From contig NZ_LGDV01000107.1 of assembly GCF_001280015.1 (NCBI RefSeq), positions 71,091 to 135,090 of the forward strand: DNA of 64,000 nt, written 5' to 3'. A program made the position numbers and the translations under genes. The DNA is from Streptomyces sp. MMG1121. Lineage in GTDB: Bacteria; Actinomycetota; Actinomycetes; Streptomycetales; Streptomycetaceae. How positions within the stretch are numbered: position 1 is the first letter of the stretch; the number at the start of each line of letters is the position of its first letter. Below are positions 18,418-27,365 of the stretch, in pieces. A model generated the notes under the pieces. The model was not told the DNA's origin. It was given only the letters and a program-made list of their open reading frames with translations, and did no database searches.

Positions 18418-18432
18418 TTTGCATAGTGCAAA
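18418..18432. promoter_or_regulatory. palindromic operator before the FAD monooxygenase gene
   Basis: TTTGCATAGTGCAAA, perfect 6-bp arms around TAG, 33 bp upstream of the monooxygenase ATG. Nearly identical to the site at 18215, facing the other way, so one regulator could control both divergent genes. Confidence 0.75.
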
Positions 18433-18464
18433 AATTAGATGGCGGGGAAAGGTGGTGCACACCG

Positions 18465-19670
18465 ATGAGGGTCGTCATCTGTGGGGCCGGGATCGCGGGA
18501 CTCGCGCTGGCCGGCCGCATGCACAACGTGCTCGGCTGGGACGTCGTCGTCCTGGAGAAGGAGCCGAGGCCCCGCACCGGCGGTTACATGATCGACTTCT
18601 TCGGGCCCGGATACGACGCGGCCGAGGCCATGGGTGTGCTGCCCTCATTGGAAGAGCTGAGCCATCACGTTTCCGGGGCGGCCCTCGTGGACGAGCGCGG
18701 TGAGTGCCGGGTCGGGCTCCGCTACGACCGCTTCGCGCGCTTCCTGGACGGGCGCCTGCTGAGCATCATGCGGCCCGACCTCGAACTCGCCCTGCGAGAG
18801 CGGCTGTCCCTCGCGGTGCGTCTGCGCTTCGGCGTGGGCCCGGCCCGCATCGACGCCCGCCCGGACGGCGTTCGCGTCACCCTCACCAACGGCGACAGCA
18901 TCGACGCCGACCTGCTCGTCGGCGCCGACGGCATCCACTCCACCGTGCGCGCCCTGGTCTTCGGCGAAGAGGCCCGGTACGTCCGCCACCTCGGCTACGA
19001 CACCGCCGCGTTCACCTTCGACGATCCCGAGGTGCACGCGGAAGTGGGCGACCGGTTCTGCCTCACCGACACCATCGGCCGGCAGATGGGTCTGTACGCG
19101 CTGCGCGACGGCACGGTCGCGGTGTTCGCCGTGCACCGCGCCACCGGCCCCCGCCTTCCCGTCGACGTGCGGGCGGCGCTGCGCCATGAGTACGGCGCGC
19201 TCGGCTGGCTCGTGCCTCGCGTCCTGGCGAACTGCCCGCCATCTTCCCGGATTTACTACGACCACGTCGCCCAGACGACCCTTCCTGCCTGGAGCCGCGG
19301 CCGGGTCGTCCTGGTCGGTGACGCCTGCCAGGCGGTCTCCCTCCTCGCCGCACAAGGCGCCTCCCTCGCGATCGGCGCCGCATACGTCCTGGCCGACCAA
19401 CTCGCCCGCACCTCCCGCGTTGAGGACGCACTGCACGGCTACGAACGGCTCTGGCGACCCGTCATCACGCACAAGCAGCGCGCGGCCCGGCGAGTGGCCC
19501 GCTGGTTCGTGCCCGAATCACCACGACACCTGCGGGTCCGCCGCGCCGCCCTGCGGCTTTCCAACCTGCCCGGTGCGCAACGCCTCGCAGGCATCTCACT
19601 CACGGGGAGGCAGGGGCCGCCCCTGCGACGACTCGCCTCGATTCCGTCGTGGGTGAGCGAGAACCTGTAG
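18465..19670 (+). CDS. FAD-dependent monooxygenase (PHBH-like)
   Basis: 401 residues from ATG 18465 with GGAAAGG upstream. N-terminal FAD motif GAGIAGLALAGRM (GxGxxG), the DG motif LLVGADGIHSTVR near residue 150 and the GD motif VVLVGDACQAVS near residue 280 define a class A flavoprotein monooxygenase. The substrate is unknown. It is divergent from the ClC gene with shared palindromes. Its C-terminus lies 22 bp from a transposase relic. Confidence 0.9.
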   Translation: MRVVICGAGIAGLALAGRMHNVLGWDVVVLEKEPRPRTGGYMIDFFGPGYDAAEAMGVLPSLEELSHHVSGAALVDERGECRVGLRYDRFARFLDGRLLSIMRPDLELALRERLSLAVRLRFGVGPARIDARPDGVRVTLTNGDSIDADLLVGADGIHSTVRALVFGEEARYVRHLGYDTAAFTFDDPEVHAEVGDRFCLTDTIGRQMGLYALRDGTVAVFAVHRATGPRLPVDVRAALRHEYGALGWLVPRVLANCPPSSRIYYDHVAQTTLPAWSRGRVVLVGDACQAVSLLAAQGASLAIGAAYVLADQLARTSRVEDALHGYERLWRPVITHKQRAARRVARWFVPESPRHLRVRRAALRLSNLPGAQRLAGISLTGRQGPPLRRLASIPSWVSENL

Positions 19671-19692
19671 GGCGGGTGGGAAGGAGGCCACT

Positions 19693-19916
19693 GTGCCCGA
19701 GCCTTATCCGGAAGAGTTCGCGAGGATGCCGTGCGAGTCGCGAGGAACCGCGGCCCGGGCGTGACGGTCGAGCAGGTGGCCGCCGACTTCACAATGCACG
19801 CGGTGACGCTGTGGAAATGGATGCGTCGCGCGGACATCGACGACGGCGTGAAACCCGGACCGGCCACGCCGGAGAACGCGGAACTACGGGTCACGGTCGC
19901 TGACAGATCCACGTGA
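19693..19916 (+). pseudogene. IS3-family OrfA transposase fragment, frameshifted
   Basis: GTG 19693 with AAGGAGG upstream starts VPEPYPEEFA, the usual OrfA beginning, then shifts frame near 19725. The second frame gives RVARNRGPGVTVEQVAADF, the helix-turn-helix (VTLWKWMRRADIDDG) and PATPENAEL, and then stops. The C-terminal leucine zipper and OrfB are absent, so it cannot transpose. Confidence 0.85.
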
Positions 19917-20203
19917 CGGGCCGACCCGCCCGCCAGGAGAGCTCGCCCATGTGGGGCGTGTGGTGACGCGGGAGCGGGCGTGCGATCGGCTCAGATCGAC
20001 GTCCACCGGGTTTCCCCTCGGGGCCATGTCCCTGTCGCGTCTCCCGTCGGCCGGATTCCCGTGCCATTCCTGTGGGTGAGATCCACATCGGCTCGAAGAA
20101 GGGGTCGAGGCTACGCAGGGCGGCGGGTGCGCAGGGACACACCGTCTCGGCCACTTGTCTGATTGACGGACCATCTCAAGGGTCCGTACGCTCCGTTTGT
20201 AAT

Positions 20204-20297
20204 GACGGCCTAAGGAAGCTGGTGAGATTCCAGCACGGTCGCGCCACTGTGAACAGCCCCACTCAAGGGTGGGGCTGGAGTCAGACACTGGGCCGTC
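20204..20297 (+). ncRNA. cobalamin riboswitch before cbtB-cbtA
   Basis: Closing stem GACGGCC (20204-20210) / GGCCGTC (20291-20297), with the core GGAAGCTGGTGAGATTCCAG, GCGCCACTGTGA (B12-box-like CCACTG) and GAGTCAGACACTGG in the expected order. It lies 55 bp upstream of cbtB. Known cobalamin aptamers repress cobalt-uptake and B12 genes when adenosylcobalamin is bound; here it should control cbtBA. Confidence 0.9.
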
Positions 20298-20351
20298 GCG
20301 ACGCTCCACTGTACTGAGGGACGCACGATCCCCTGAAGGAGGCTCACACCC

Positions 20352-20567
20352 ATGAGCAGCATGTCCGCACCCGCCGCGCTTCCCACCCCGGTCGTCCTGC
20401 CGGCCACGAAGGCTGTGATCTGGCTCGTCGGGACCGCGCTGATCGCGCTGGCCGTCTACTACTTCATCGGTGTCGACCAGGGCGCCTACTCCGTCTTCGG
20501 CAAGGACATGCACGTCCACGAGTTCGTGCACGACGCCCGCCACTTCCTCGGCTTCCCCTGCCACTGA
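20352..20567 (+). CDS. cbtB: cobalt transporter subunit CbtB
   Basis: 71 residues from ATG 20352 with AAGGAGG upstream. One membrane helix (VIWLVGTALIALAVYYFIG) is followed by a His-rich tail (MHVHEFVHDARHFLGFPCH), the hallmark of CbtB, which is thought to present cobalt. It is followed by cbtA 32 bp later and preceded by a cobalamin riboswitch, so it serves B12 supply. Confidence 0.93.
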   Translation: MSSMSAPAALPTPVVLPATKAVIWLVGTALIALAVYYFIGVDQGAYSVFGKDMHVHEFVHDARHFLGFPCH

Positions 20568-20598
20568 CGAGAGCAAGCACGGACTCGGACATCTGAAC

Positions 20599-21471
20599 AT
20601 GGAAAAGAGACTCATACTGCGCGGCGTCATCGCCGGCGCAGTCGCCGGTCTGCTCGCCTTCGTCTTCGCCCGGATCTTCGCCGAGCCCCAGATCAACAAG
20701 GCCATCAACTACGAGAGCGGCCGCGACGCCGCGCAGGAGGCTCTGGACAAGGCCGCCGGAATCCCGGTGGGGGCTCCGGATCCGGACATCTTCAGCCGGA
20801 CCATCCAGGCCAACGTCGGCATCGGCGTCGGCATGGTGTTCTTCGGCATCGCCATGGGCGCCCTGTTCGCCGTCGCCTACGCCGTCTGCCTCGGCCGGGT
20901 CGGCAACCTGCGCCCGCGCAACCTGGCGATGCTGGTGGCTCTGGGCGGCTTCCTCGGCATGTACCTGGTGCCGTTCCTGAAGTACCCGGCCAACCCCCCG
21001 GCGATCGGCCACCCGGACACGATCAAGGACCGCGGCAACCTGTACTTGGCCATGGTCCTGTGCTCAGTCGTGTTCCTGATCGGCGCCGTCTGGCTCGGCA
21101 AGCGTCTCCAGCCGCGCTTCGGCAACTGGAACGCCACGCTGCTCGCCGGTGCCGCGTACGTGGTCGCCATCGGGATCGTGATGCTCCTGCTGCCGCAGCT
21201 CGGCGAGCTCTCCGCCAACGTGCACGAGTACGGCCACCAGGCCACGGAGACGCCCCTGCCCCTGAAGAACTCCAAGGGTGCGATCGTCTATCCGGGGTTC
21301 CCGGCGGACGTGCTGTTCTCCTTCCGCTTCTACTCCGTAGCCGCTCAGGCGCTGCTGTGGGCGAGCCTGGGCCTCGTCTTCGCGCCCATGGCCGAGCGGC
21401 TGCTCGATCCGGCGATCAGGGCATCGGCCAAGCCGGCGCCGAAGCAGCCGGAGCCTGTCGGCGCGGCATGA
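20599..21471 (+). CDS. cbtA: cobalt transporter CbtA
   Basis: 290 residues from ATG 20599. It has six or so membrane helices and begins LILRGVIAGAVAGLLAFVFARIF as in CbtA proteins. The loop YESGRDAA and the His-containing loop HEYGHQATET are in line with the family. It forms an operon with cbtB under the riboswitch and ends before a strong bidirectional terminator. Confidence 0.92.
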   Translation: MEKRLILRGVIAGAVAGLLAFVFARIFAEPQINKAINYESGRDAAQEALDKAAGIPVGAPDPDIFSRTIQANVGIGVGMVFFGIAMGALFAVAYAVCLGRVGNLRPRNLAMLVALGGFLGMYLVPFLKYPANPPAIGHPDTIKDRGNLYLAMVLCSVVFLIGAVWLGKRLQPRFGNWNATLLAGAAYVVAIGIVMLLLPQLGELSANVHEYGHQATETPLPLKNSKGAIVYPGFPADVLFSFRFYSVAAQALLWASLGLVFAPMAERLLDPAIRASAKPAPKQPEPVGAA

Positions 21472-21494
21472 CGTGCTCGCCAGCATGAGGCACC

Positions 21495-21530
21495 AGAGGG
21501 CCACGCCACTCCAACGAGGCGTGGCCCTCT
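21495..21530. terminator. bidirectional terminator between cbtA and the convergent gene
   Basis: 13-bp perfect stem AGAGGGCCACGCC (21495-21507) / GGCGTGGCCCTCT (21518-21530), 10-nt loop, between two 3' ends. Confidence 0.9.
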
Positions 21531-21562
21531 AGCCGTTCTCGAGGTGCCCGTCGCCTCCTGCC

Positions 21563-22159
21563 CTACGGCGCCACGGTGTCTTGCTGCGCCGAGGCGACGA
21601 GGGGCCTGCCGAGCCGTAGGTTCCAGCGGCCGGCTCGTCCGCTGAGTTCCGTCGCCGTCAACGGCGCCACGTCGAGCCTCCAGAAGACAGCCTCCGGCAA
21701 ACCCAGTACACGCGTCACCGCGGCCCGGACCACCTCGGGCTCGACCACGGCGATCGTACGGCCGTCCGTGTGCTGCACGGACTCCAGCCAGCGCCCGACC
21801 CGCTCGCACACGCCCCGCACCGACTCGCCGCCGTGTGCCGCCCAGCCCGGATCGGTGAGCCAGTGCCCCACCGCCTCCGGCTCGGCCGCTCCCACCTCGT
21901 CGAGGGTGCGTCCCCGCCAGCGGCCCACGTCCAGGCCGCCCAACTCCGCTGTCTCCACGCCGTCGAAGCCGAGCGCGGCCGCCGTTTCCCGGCAGCGCAC
22001 ACTCGGGGACACGACCACGCGCGCGGGCGCGAGCAGCGATCCGGCGGCCTCACGCGCGCGGGCCGCGCCGCCGTCGTCGACCGAGTCGCCGTCGTAGAAG
22101 CGGGCCTGCCGCAGCGACGGACTCGTGGCGGGCGAGACGAAGGTGACACGGCTGGTCAC
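21563..22159 (-). CDS. histidine-phosphatase-like protein lacking the catalytic histidines
   Basis: 198 residues from GTG 22159. The fold pattern is that of the phosphoglycerate-mutase/CobC family: start VTFVSPATSPS, middle VVVSPSVRCRETAAAL, ELGGLDVGRWRGRTLDEV, HGGESVRGVCERVG. The RHG triad at the N-terminus is replaced by SPA, and the second His motif (usually SHGGVIRA) by VEPEVVRAA. Both catalytic histidines therefore appear absent. It is probably a non-catalytic relative, often seen next to cbtAB. It lies 22 bp after the ScfR regulator on the same strand and may be co-transcribed with it. Confidence 0.78.
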   Translation of the reverse strand: MTSRVTFVSPATSPSLRQARFYDGDSVDDGGAARAREAAGSLLAPARVVVSPSVRCRETAAALGFDGVETAELGGLDVGRWRGRTLDEVGAAEPEAVGHWLTDPGWAAHGGESVRGVCERVGRWLESVQHTDGRTIAVVEPEVVRAAVTRVLGLPEAVFWRLDVAPLTATELSGRAGRWNLRLGRPLVASAQQDTVAP

Positions 22160-22181
22160 GTGGCTGCTCCTGTGGTCGGTG

Positions 22182-23642
22182 TCATGGGGTGCGGCTCTCC
22201 ACGGCGTACGGCACGTACGTGCGCCGGTCCGGGTCGATGGCGAGGCGTCCGCCGGCCGGCGGCCTGGCCCGCTGGGCGCAGTCGCGGCGTTCGCAGATCC
22301 GGCAGCCCAGGCCGATGGGGGTGGCGGCGCGGGAATCGTCCAGGGCGATGCCCTCGGTGTAGACGAGCCGGTGGGCGTGCCGCAGCTCGCAGCCGAGGGC
22401 GACGGCGAACTCGGCGCGCGGGGCGTGGTGTCCGAACCCGCCGCGGGTGATGGTCCGCGCGACCCAGAAGTACCTTTTCCCGTCCGGCATTTCCGCGACC
22501 TGTGTCCGTATCCGGCCCGGTGCGGAGAACGCCTCGTACACCGTCCACAGCGGGCAGGTGCCGCCCATGCGGGAGAAGTGGAAGTCGGTGGCCGACTGGC
22601 GCTTGGAGATGTTGCCGGCCCGGTCGACGCGCAGGAAGGAGAACGGCACGCCCCGGCTTCCCCTGCGCTGCAGCGTGCTCAGGCGGTGGCAGACCGTCTC
22701 GAAGCCGACGCCGAAGCGGGCCGAGAGCAGCTCGACGTCGTACCGGACGTCCTCGGCCGTCGCGTGGAAGGCCGCGTACGGCATGAGCACCGCGCCCGCG
22801 AAGTAGTTGGCCAGGCCGATGCGGGCGAGGGCCCGGGACTCCGGCGAAGTCAGCTCGGTGGAGCGCTCGGCCAGGTCTGTGAGCAGCGGTCCGTACTCCA
22901 AGAGAGCGACCTGAGTGGCGAGTTGGAAGGCGCGCTGGCCGTCGCTGAGCCAGGGGGAGAGGAACAGCACTCCCGCGTCCGGGTCGTACCGCCGGGCGTC
23001 GGCGGAGCGGCCCGCGGCTGCTCGCACCACTCGGACACCGTGCTGCTCGACGAGCCGTGCGGTGAGCGGGTCGGCGGCCCGGCCCGGCCGCAGCTCCAGG
23101 GCTGCCGCGAGCCGTTCGGCCTCGGTGTCCAGCGGCTCGAAGTGGTTGTGGTGGGCGTAGAAGAAGTCCCGGACCTCGTCGTGCGGCTCGCCCGCAGGGA
23201 GCCGGGTCACTCCCCCGGAGGGTGCACCCCCAGCGCCCGGGGCGGCCAGGGCGGCGGCCTGTTCGGCGGTGTCGCGGTAGCGGCGGTGCAGGGCGACCAG
23301 GGCACGCGCGATTTCGGGGTGGTCGCGGGCTGCCGCGGAGATCTCCTCATCCGCCGGAAGCGGCACCCCGCAGGCTTCGTCCGCGAGCGCCGCCCGCAGA
23401 TCGGTGGCGATGCGGTCCTCCCCGGCCTCCGAGAAGAACTCGGTGTCGACACCGAAGACCTCGGCGATCCGCAGCAGCACGGATGCCGTCAGCGGGCGCT
23501 GGCTCTGTTCGATCTGGTTGGCGTAGCTGGTGGAGATGCCGAGGGCGCGGGCCATGTCGACCTGGTTCATGCCGTGCTCGCGGCGCAGGCGGCGCAGCTT
23601 GGCATGGGCGTAGATCTTCCCTTCCGCCGGTCGCCGAGCCAC
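22182..23642 (-). CDS. ScfR/PrpR/RamB-type short-chain acyl-CoA regulator (copy 1)
   Basis: 486 residues from GTG 23642. XRE-type helix-turn-helix at residues 14-65 (LRRLRREHGMNQVDMARALG, YANQIEQSQRPLT), a central IrrE/ImmA-like DUF955 region (about 185-310) and a C-terminal DUF2083 region with conserved cysteines (GGTCPLW, GLGCRICERRDCAQ). Mycobacterial PrpR of this family binds acyl-CoA and an Fe-S cluster and activates methylcitrate and glyoxylate genes. It is divergent from the collapsed prp operon. A paralogue is at 31985. TTCGCAG boxes precede its start. Confidence 0.92.
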   Translation of the reverse strand: MARRPAEGKIYAHAKLRRLRREHGMNQVDMARALGISTSYANQIEQSQRPLTASVLLRIAEVFGVDTEFFSEAGEDRIATDLRAALADEACGVPLPADEEISAAARDHPEIARALVALHRRYRDTAEQAAALAAPGAGGAPSGGVTRLPAGEPHDEVRDFFYAHHNHFEPLDTEAERLAAALELRPGRAADPLTARLVEQHGVRVVRAAAGRSADARRYDPDAGVLFLSPWLSDGQRAFQLATQVALLEYGPLLTDLAERSTELTSPESRALARIGLANYFAGAVLMPYAAFHATAEDVRYDVELLSARFGVGFETVCHRLSTLQRRGSRGVPFSFLRVDRAGNISKRQSATDFHFSRMGGTCPLWTVYEAFSAPGRIRTQVAEMPDGKRYFWVARTITRGGFGHHAPRAEFAVALGCELRHAHRLVYTEGIALDDSRAATPIGLGCRICERRDCAQRARPPAGGRLAIDPDRRTYVPYAVESRTP

Positions 23643-23670
23643 ACGCGTACCTCCTCGCCCCCGGGCTCAC

Positions 23671-23717
23671 CTGCGAATCTAGCATCCGCAGGATTCGCAG
23701 CTTTCGCAGATTCGCAG
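23671..23717. promoter_or_regulatory. TTCGCAG operator cluster in the prp divergent promoter
   Basis: CTGCGAATC (23671-23679) and GATTCGCAG (23692-23700) are perfect inverted 9-mers, followed by CTTTCGCAG and AGATTCGCAG ending at 23709 and 23717. The same TGCGAA half-site occurs before the paralogous regulator (31883, 31914), fitting an ScfR-type binding site. Confidence 0.65.
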
Positions 23718-23832
23718 CTCCGCGATGTACACATTCCGCACCTTGGAACGGTGGCCCGACCGACCGTCGCCGGGAAGGCTCAGCACGTCAGCCCTCAGGC
23801 AGTGCCGTCCGACCGACATCGCGAGGAGTCCC

Positions 23833-24122
23833 GTGATCGAGCACCACGTCCGTGTCCACCCCAGCACCGACCGTCTGCCCCACGAGGAGCAGCTCGCCTG
23901 GAAGCTCGCGGCCGTGGCCACGCGCACCGAAGAACTGCATGCCGACAGCACGGCCATGGCCGTCAACCGGGTGATCGACAACGCCTCGGTCGCCGTCGCC
24001 TCGCTGCTGCGCCGCCCGGTCGCCGTCGCCCGCGCCCAGGCCACCGCCCACCGCACGGCCACGCCCGGCGCCTGCGTCTTCGGCACCCCCATCATGGTCT
24101 CGCCGGAATGGGCGGCCTGGGC
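23833..24122 (+). pseudogene. prpD: prpD 5' remnant (2-methylcitrate dehydratase, N-terminal ~97 residues)
   Basis: GTG 23833 with GAGGAG upstream starts [44 protein letters not shown] and VSPEWAAWA are the MmgE/PrpD N-terminal core. At about 24120 the similarity stops abruptly and citrate-synthase sequence begins in another frame. Roughly 80% of PrpD (family length near 480-500) is absent, including the active site. It stands divergent from its expected regulator, so this is the true operon position. Confidence 0.82.
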
Positions 24123-24908
24123 CTCGCCCCGATCCCGCCGAACCCCGAACTCGGTTACGCCGAGAACTTCTTCCACATGTGCTTCGGCAGCGTTCCGGCC
24201 CCGGACGTGGTCCGCTGCTTCGAGATCTCCCTCGCGCTGTACGCCGAACACAGCTTCAACGCCTCGACGTTCACCGCCCGCGTGGTCACCTCCACCCTCT
24301 CCGACCTCTACAGCGCGGTCACCGCCGCGATCGGCGCGCTCAAGGGGCCGCTGCACGGTGGCGCCAACGAAGCGGTGATGCACATGCTGGAGGAGATCGG
24401 CGATCCGGCACGCGCGGAGGAGTGGCTGGACGCGGCACTGGTCGCCAAGCGGAAGATCATGGGTTTTGGCCACCGTGTCTACAAGCACGGCGACTCCCGG
24501 GTGCCGATCATGCAGGACGCGCTGGACCGGCTGGTCGCCCGCGCCGCCGACCCCGAGGTCACCCGCCTCGCCACTCTCCACGCGGCCCTGCGGCACGCGA
24601 TGCTCTCCCGCAGGAGCATCCACCCCCACCTGGACTACCCGGCCGGGCTCGCCTACCACTTGATGGGCTTCGACACCTCTACCTTCACACCGATCTTCGT
24701 GATGAGCCGTATCACCGGCTGGACCGCCCACATCACCGAACAGCTCGCCCACAACGCGCTGATCCGCCCTCTCGCCTCCTACGCGGGACCGGACCAGCGG
24801 GCGGTGCCGGTGGCCGGGGAAGGACGGCCGGCGGTGCGTCCTTCCCCGGCGGACTGGGCCTGGGTCAGGACGAGGAGAGTTCCTCGCGGACCGTACGGGC
24901 GGCGGTGA
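24120..24908 (+). pseudogene. prpC: prpC 3' remnant (2-methylcitrate synthase, C-terminal part)
   Basis: Starts inside the protein at [18 protein letters not shown] and keeps the C-terminal catalytic half: GPLHGGANE (His), [11 protein letters not shown] (His) and HPHLDYPAG (Asp). The N-terminal third, including the dimer core, is missing, and the frame (+2 relative to prpD') has only an internal ATG at 24108. The usual end near [12 protein letters not shown] is followed by read-through across the terminator to 24908, overlapping metE. It is likely non-functional even if translated. Confidence 0.85.
24813..24850. terminator. convergent terminator between prpC remnant and metE
   Basis: 14-bp stem 24813-24826 / 24837-24850 (CCGGGGAAGGACG / CGTCCTTCCCCGG), 10-nt loop. 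The prpC remnant frame now reads through it, suggesting its stop codon was lost. Confidence 0.85.
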
Positions 24909-27183
24909 CCAGGCTCTCCAGCGAGGCGCGGGTCTCGGGCCAGCCGCGGGTCTTCAGACCGCAGTCCGGGTTGACCCAGAGCCGTTCGGCGGGGATCGCC
25001 TTCAGACCGGTGCGCAGCAGTTCCGCGGCCTCCTCCGTGCTCGGCACACGGGGGGAGTGGATGTCGTAGACACCCGGTCCGGCCTCGCGCGGGTAGCCGT
25101 GGGCGGCGAGTTCCCGGGCGACCTGCATGTGGGAGCGGGCGGCCTCCAGGCTGATGACGTCGGCGTCGAGGTCGTCGATGGCCTGGACGATGTCACCGAA
25201 CTCGGCGTAGCACATGTGGGTGTGGATCTGGGTGTCCGGCCGTACGCCGGAGGTGGTGAGCCGGAACGCCTCGGTGGCCCACGTCAGGTACGCCTCGTGG
25301 TCGGCGGCGCGCAGCGGAAGCGTCTCGCGCAGTGCGGGCTCGTCGACCTGGATGACCGACGTGCCGGCCGACTCCAGGTCGGTGACCTCGTCGCGGAGGG
25401 CGAGGGCGACCTGCCGGGCGGTGTCGGCGAGGGGCTGGTCGTCGCGGACGAAGGACCAGGCGAGCATGGTGACCGGTCCGGTGAGCATGCCCTTGACGGG
25501 GCGGTCGCTCAGCGACTGGGCGTAGGACGTCCAGCGCACCGTCATCGGCTCGGGCCGGGAGATGTCGCCGGCGAGGACCGGCGGGCGGACGTAGCGGGTG
25601 CCGTACGACTGGACCCAGCCGTGCTGCGTGGCGAGGTAGCCGGTGAGCTGCTCGGCGAAGTACTGGACCATGTCGTTGCGCTCGGGCTCGCCGTGCACCA
25701 GGACGTCGATGCCGGTCTTCTCCTGGAAGGAGATGACCTCCTGGATCTCCGCCTTGATGCGCTCCTCGTAACCGGCGGTGTCGAGGCGGCCGGCCCGCAG
25801 GTCGGCGCGGGCGGTGCGCAGTTCGCCGGTCTGCGGGAAGGAGCCGATCGTCGTGGTCGGCAGCAACGGCAGCCGCAGATGGGCGCGTTGGGCGGCGAAA
25901 CGCTCGGCGTACGGCTGGGAGCGGCGGGCGTCGGCGTCCGTCACGGCCTCGGAGCGGGCTCGCACCGCCGGGTCACGGGTGATCGGCGAGTTCGCGCGGG
26001 AGGCCAGGTCGGCGCGGTTGGCGGAGAGTTCGGCGGCGATCGTGTCGGTGCCCTGGGCGAGGCCCTTGGCGAGGGTGACGATCTCGGCGGTCTTCTGCTT
26101 CGCGAAGGCGAGCCAGCGCAGGATCTGCGGCTCGATGTCCCGCTCGGCCGCCGCGTCCAGCGGCACGTGGAGCAGGGAGCAGGAGGCGGCGACGTCGACG
26201 CGGTCGGCGAGCCCGAGGAGGGTGCCGAGCGTGGACAGCGACTTCTGCAGGTCGTTGATCCAGATGTTGCGGCCGTTGACGACTCCGGCGACCAGGCGCT
26301 TGCCGGGCAGTCCGCCGACGGCCGCCAGGGCGTCCAGATCGGCCGCGCCGGCCTCGGTGAAGTCCAGGGCGAGGCCCTCGACCGGTGCCTTGGCCAGGAC
26401 GGGAAGCGCGTCGCCGAGCCGGTCGAAGTAGGAGGCGACGAGCAGCTTGGGCCGGTCGGTGAGGGCGCAGAGGTCACGGTAGGCGCGTTCGGCGGCGTTC
26501 AGGTCGGCCGGGGTGCGGTCCTGGACGAGGGCGGGCTCGTCGAGCTGCACCCACTCCGCGCCGGCCGCCCGCAGGTCGGCGAGGACCTCGGCGTACACGG
26601 GAAGCAGCCGGTCCAGAAGAGTCAGCGGCTCGAAGTCGGCCGGCACGCCGGGGGCGGGCTTGGCCAGCAGGAGGTAGGTGACAGGGCCGACCAGCACGGG
26701 CCGTGCGGTCAGGGCCTGGGCGAGGGCTTCCTTCAGCTCGGCGACCTGCTTGGCGGAGTCGGCCGTGAACACGGTGTCGGGCCCCAGTTCGGGGACCAGG
26801 TAGTGGTAGTTGGTGTCGAACCACTTGGTCATCTCCAGCGGAGCGACCTCCTGGGTACCGCGGGCCATCGCGAAGTAGCCGTCCGTCGGGTCGGCGTCGA
26901 CGGCGGCGCGGTGGCGCTCGGGGATCGCGCCGACCATGACGGTGGTGTCGAGGACGTGGTCGTAGTACGAGAAGTCGCCGGTGGGCACCTCGTGGATGCC
27001 GGCGTCGGCAAGCTGCTGCCAGTTGCTCCGCCGGAGCTCGGCGGCGGTCGCATGGAGCGCGTCGGCGGTGACGCGGCCCTTCCAGTAGCCCTCGACGGCC
27101 TTCTTCAGTTCCCGGTTCTGGCCCTGACGGGGGTAGCCGTACACGGTGGCCCGTGCTGCCGCGGCTGCGGACTTCGCTGTCAC
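24865..27183 (-). CDS. metE: cobalamin-independent methionine synthase
   Basis: 772 residues from GTG 27183 with GAAGGAGA upstream, standard MetE length. It transfers methyl from 5-methyltetrahydropteroyltri-L-glutamate to homocysteine. Zinc ligands are visible in [11 protein letters not shown] (His, Cys), in the Glu region and in [11 protein letters not shown] (Cys). The N-terminal half ([13 protein letters not shown]) and C-terminal half ([15 protein letters not shown]) show the duplicated barrel. A cobalamin riboswitch upstream should shut it down when B12 is present, so that the B12-dependent enzyme takes over. Confidence 0.97.
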   Translation of the reverse strand: MTAKSAAAAARATVYGYPRQGQNRELKKAVEGYWKGRVTADALHATAAELRRSNWQQLADAGIHEVPTGDFSYYDHVLDTTVMVGAIPERHRAAVDADPTDGYFAMARGTQEVAPLEMTKWFDTNYHYLVPELGPDTVFTADSAKQVAELKEALAQALTARPVLVGPVTYLLLAKPAPGVPADFEPLTLLDRLLPVYAEVLADLRAAGAEWVQLDEPALVQDRTPADLNAAERAYRDLCALTDRPKLLVASYFDRLGDALPVLAKAPVEGLALDFTEAGAADLDALAAVGGLPGKRLVAGVVNGRNIWINDLQKSLSTLGTLLGLADRVDVAASCSLLHVPLDAAAERDIEPQILRWLAFAKQKTAEIVTLAKGLAQGTDTIAAELSANRADLASRANSPITRDPAVRARSEAVTDADARRSQPYAERFAAQRAHLRLPLLPTTTIGSFPQTGELRTARADLRAGRLDTAGYEERIKAEIQEVISFQEKTGIDVLVHGEPERNDMVQYFAEQLTGYLATQHGWVQSYGTRYVRPPVLAGDISRPEPMTVRWTSYAQSLSDRPVKGMLTGPVTMLAWSFVRDDQPLADTARQVALALRDEVTDLESAGTSVIQVDEPALRETLPLRAADHEAYLTWATEAFRLTTSGVRPDTQIHTHMCYAEFGDIVQAIDDLDADVISLEAARSHMQVARELAAHGYPREAGPGVYDIHSPRVPSTEEAAELLRTGLKAIPAERLWVNPDCGLKTRGWPETRASLESLVTAARTVREELSSS

Positions 27184-27365
27184 GGAGATCTCCTTCGCGA
27201 GATGAACCCCTGAGATCCCGGAGACGGGACGAGAGCGCGAAGGGAATGACGAACCGGACGGCAACGACCCCGCGCGGCTACAGCACGGTCGTTCCGTCTG
27301 GTGTGTACGCCGACCCGCCCTCGAGGTCACCGGAATTTCCACGCACGGAATGGTCCGTACGCGGG

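Noticed and set aside
19917..20203. Search for an insertion-sequence end beside the OrfA fragment
   Set aside because: No terminal inverted repeat or target duplication could be seen; only the riboswitch leader follows.
23833..24908. Single functional fused prpD-prpC protein
   Set aside because: The two halves are in different frames, and neither contains its complete catalytic domain.
25057..27213. 718-codon plus-strand open frame
   Set aside because: Antisense to metE, whose motifs and riboswitch are unambiguous.
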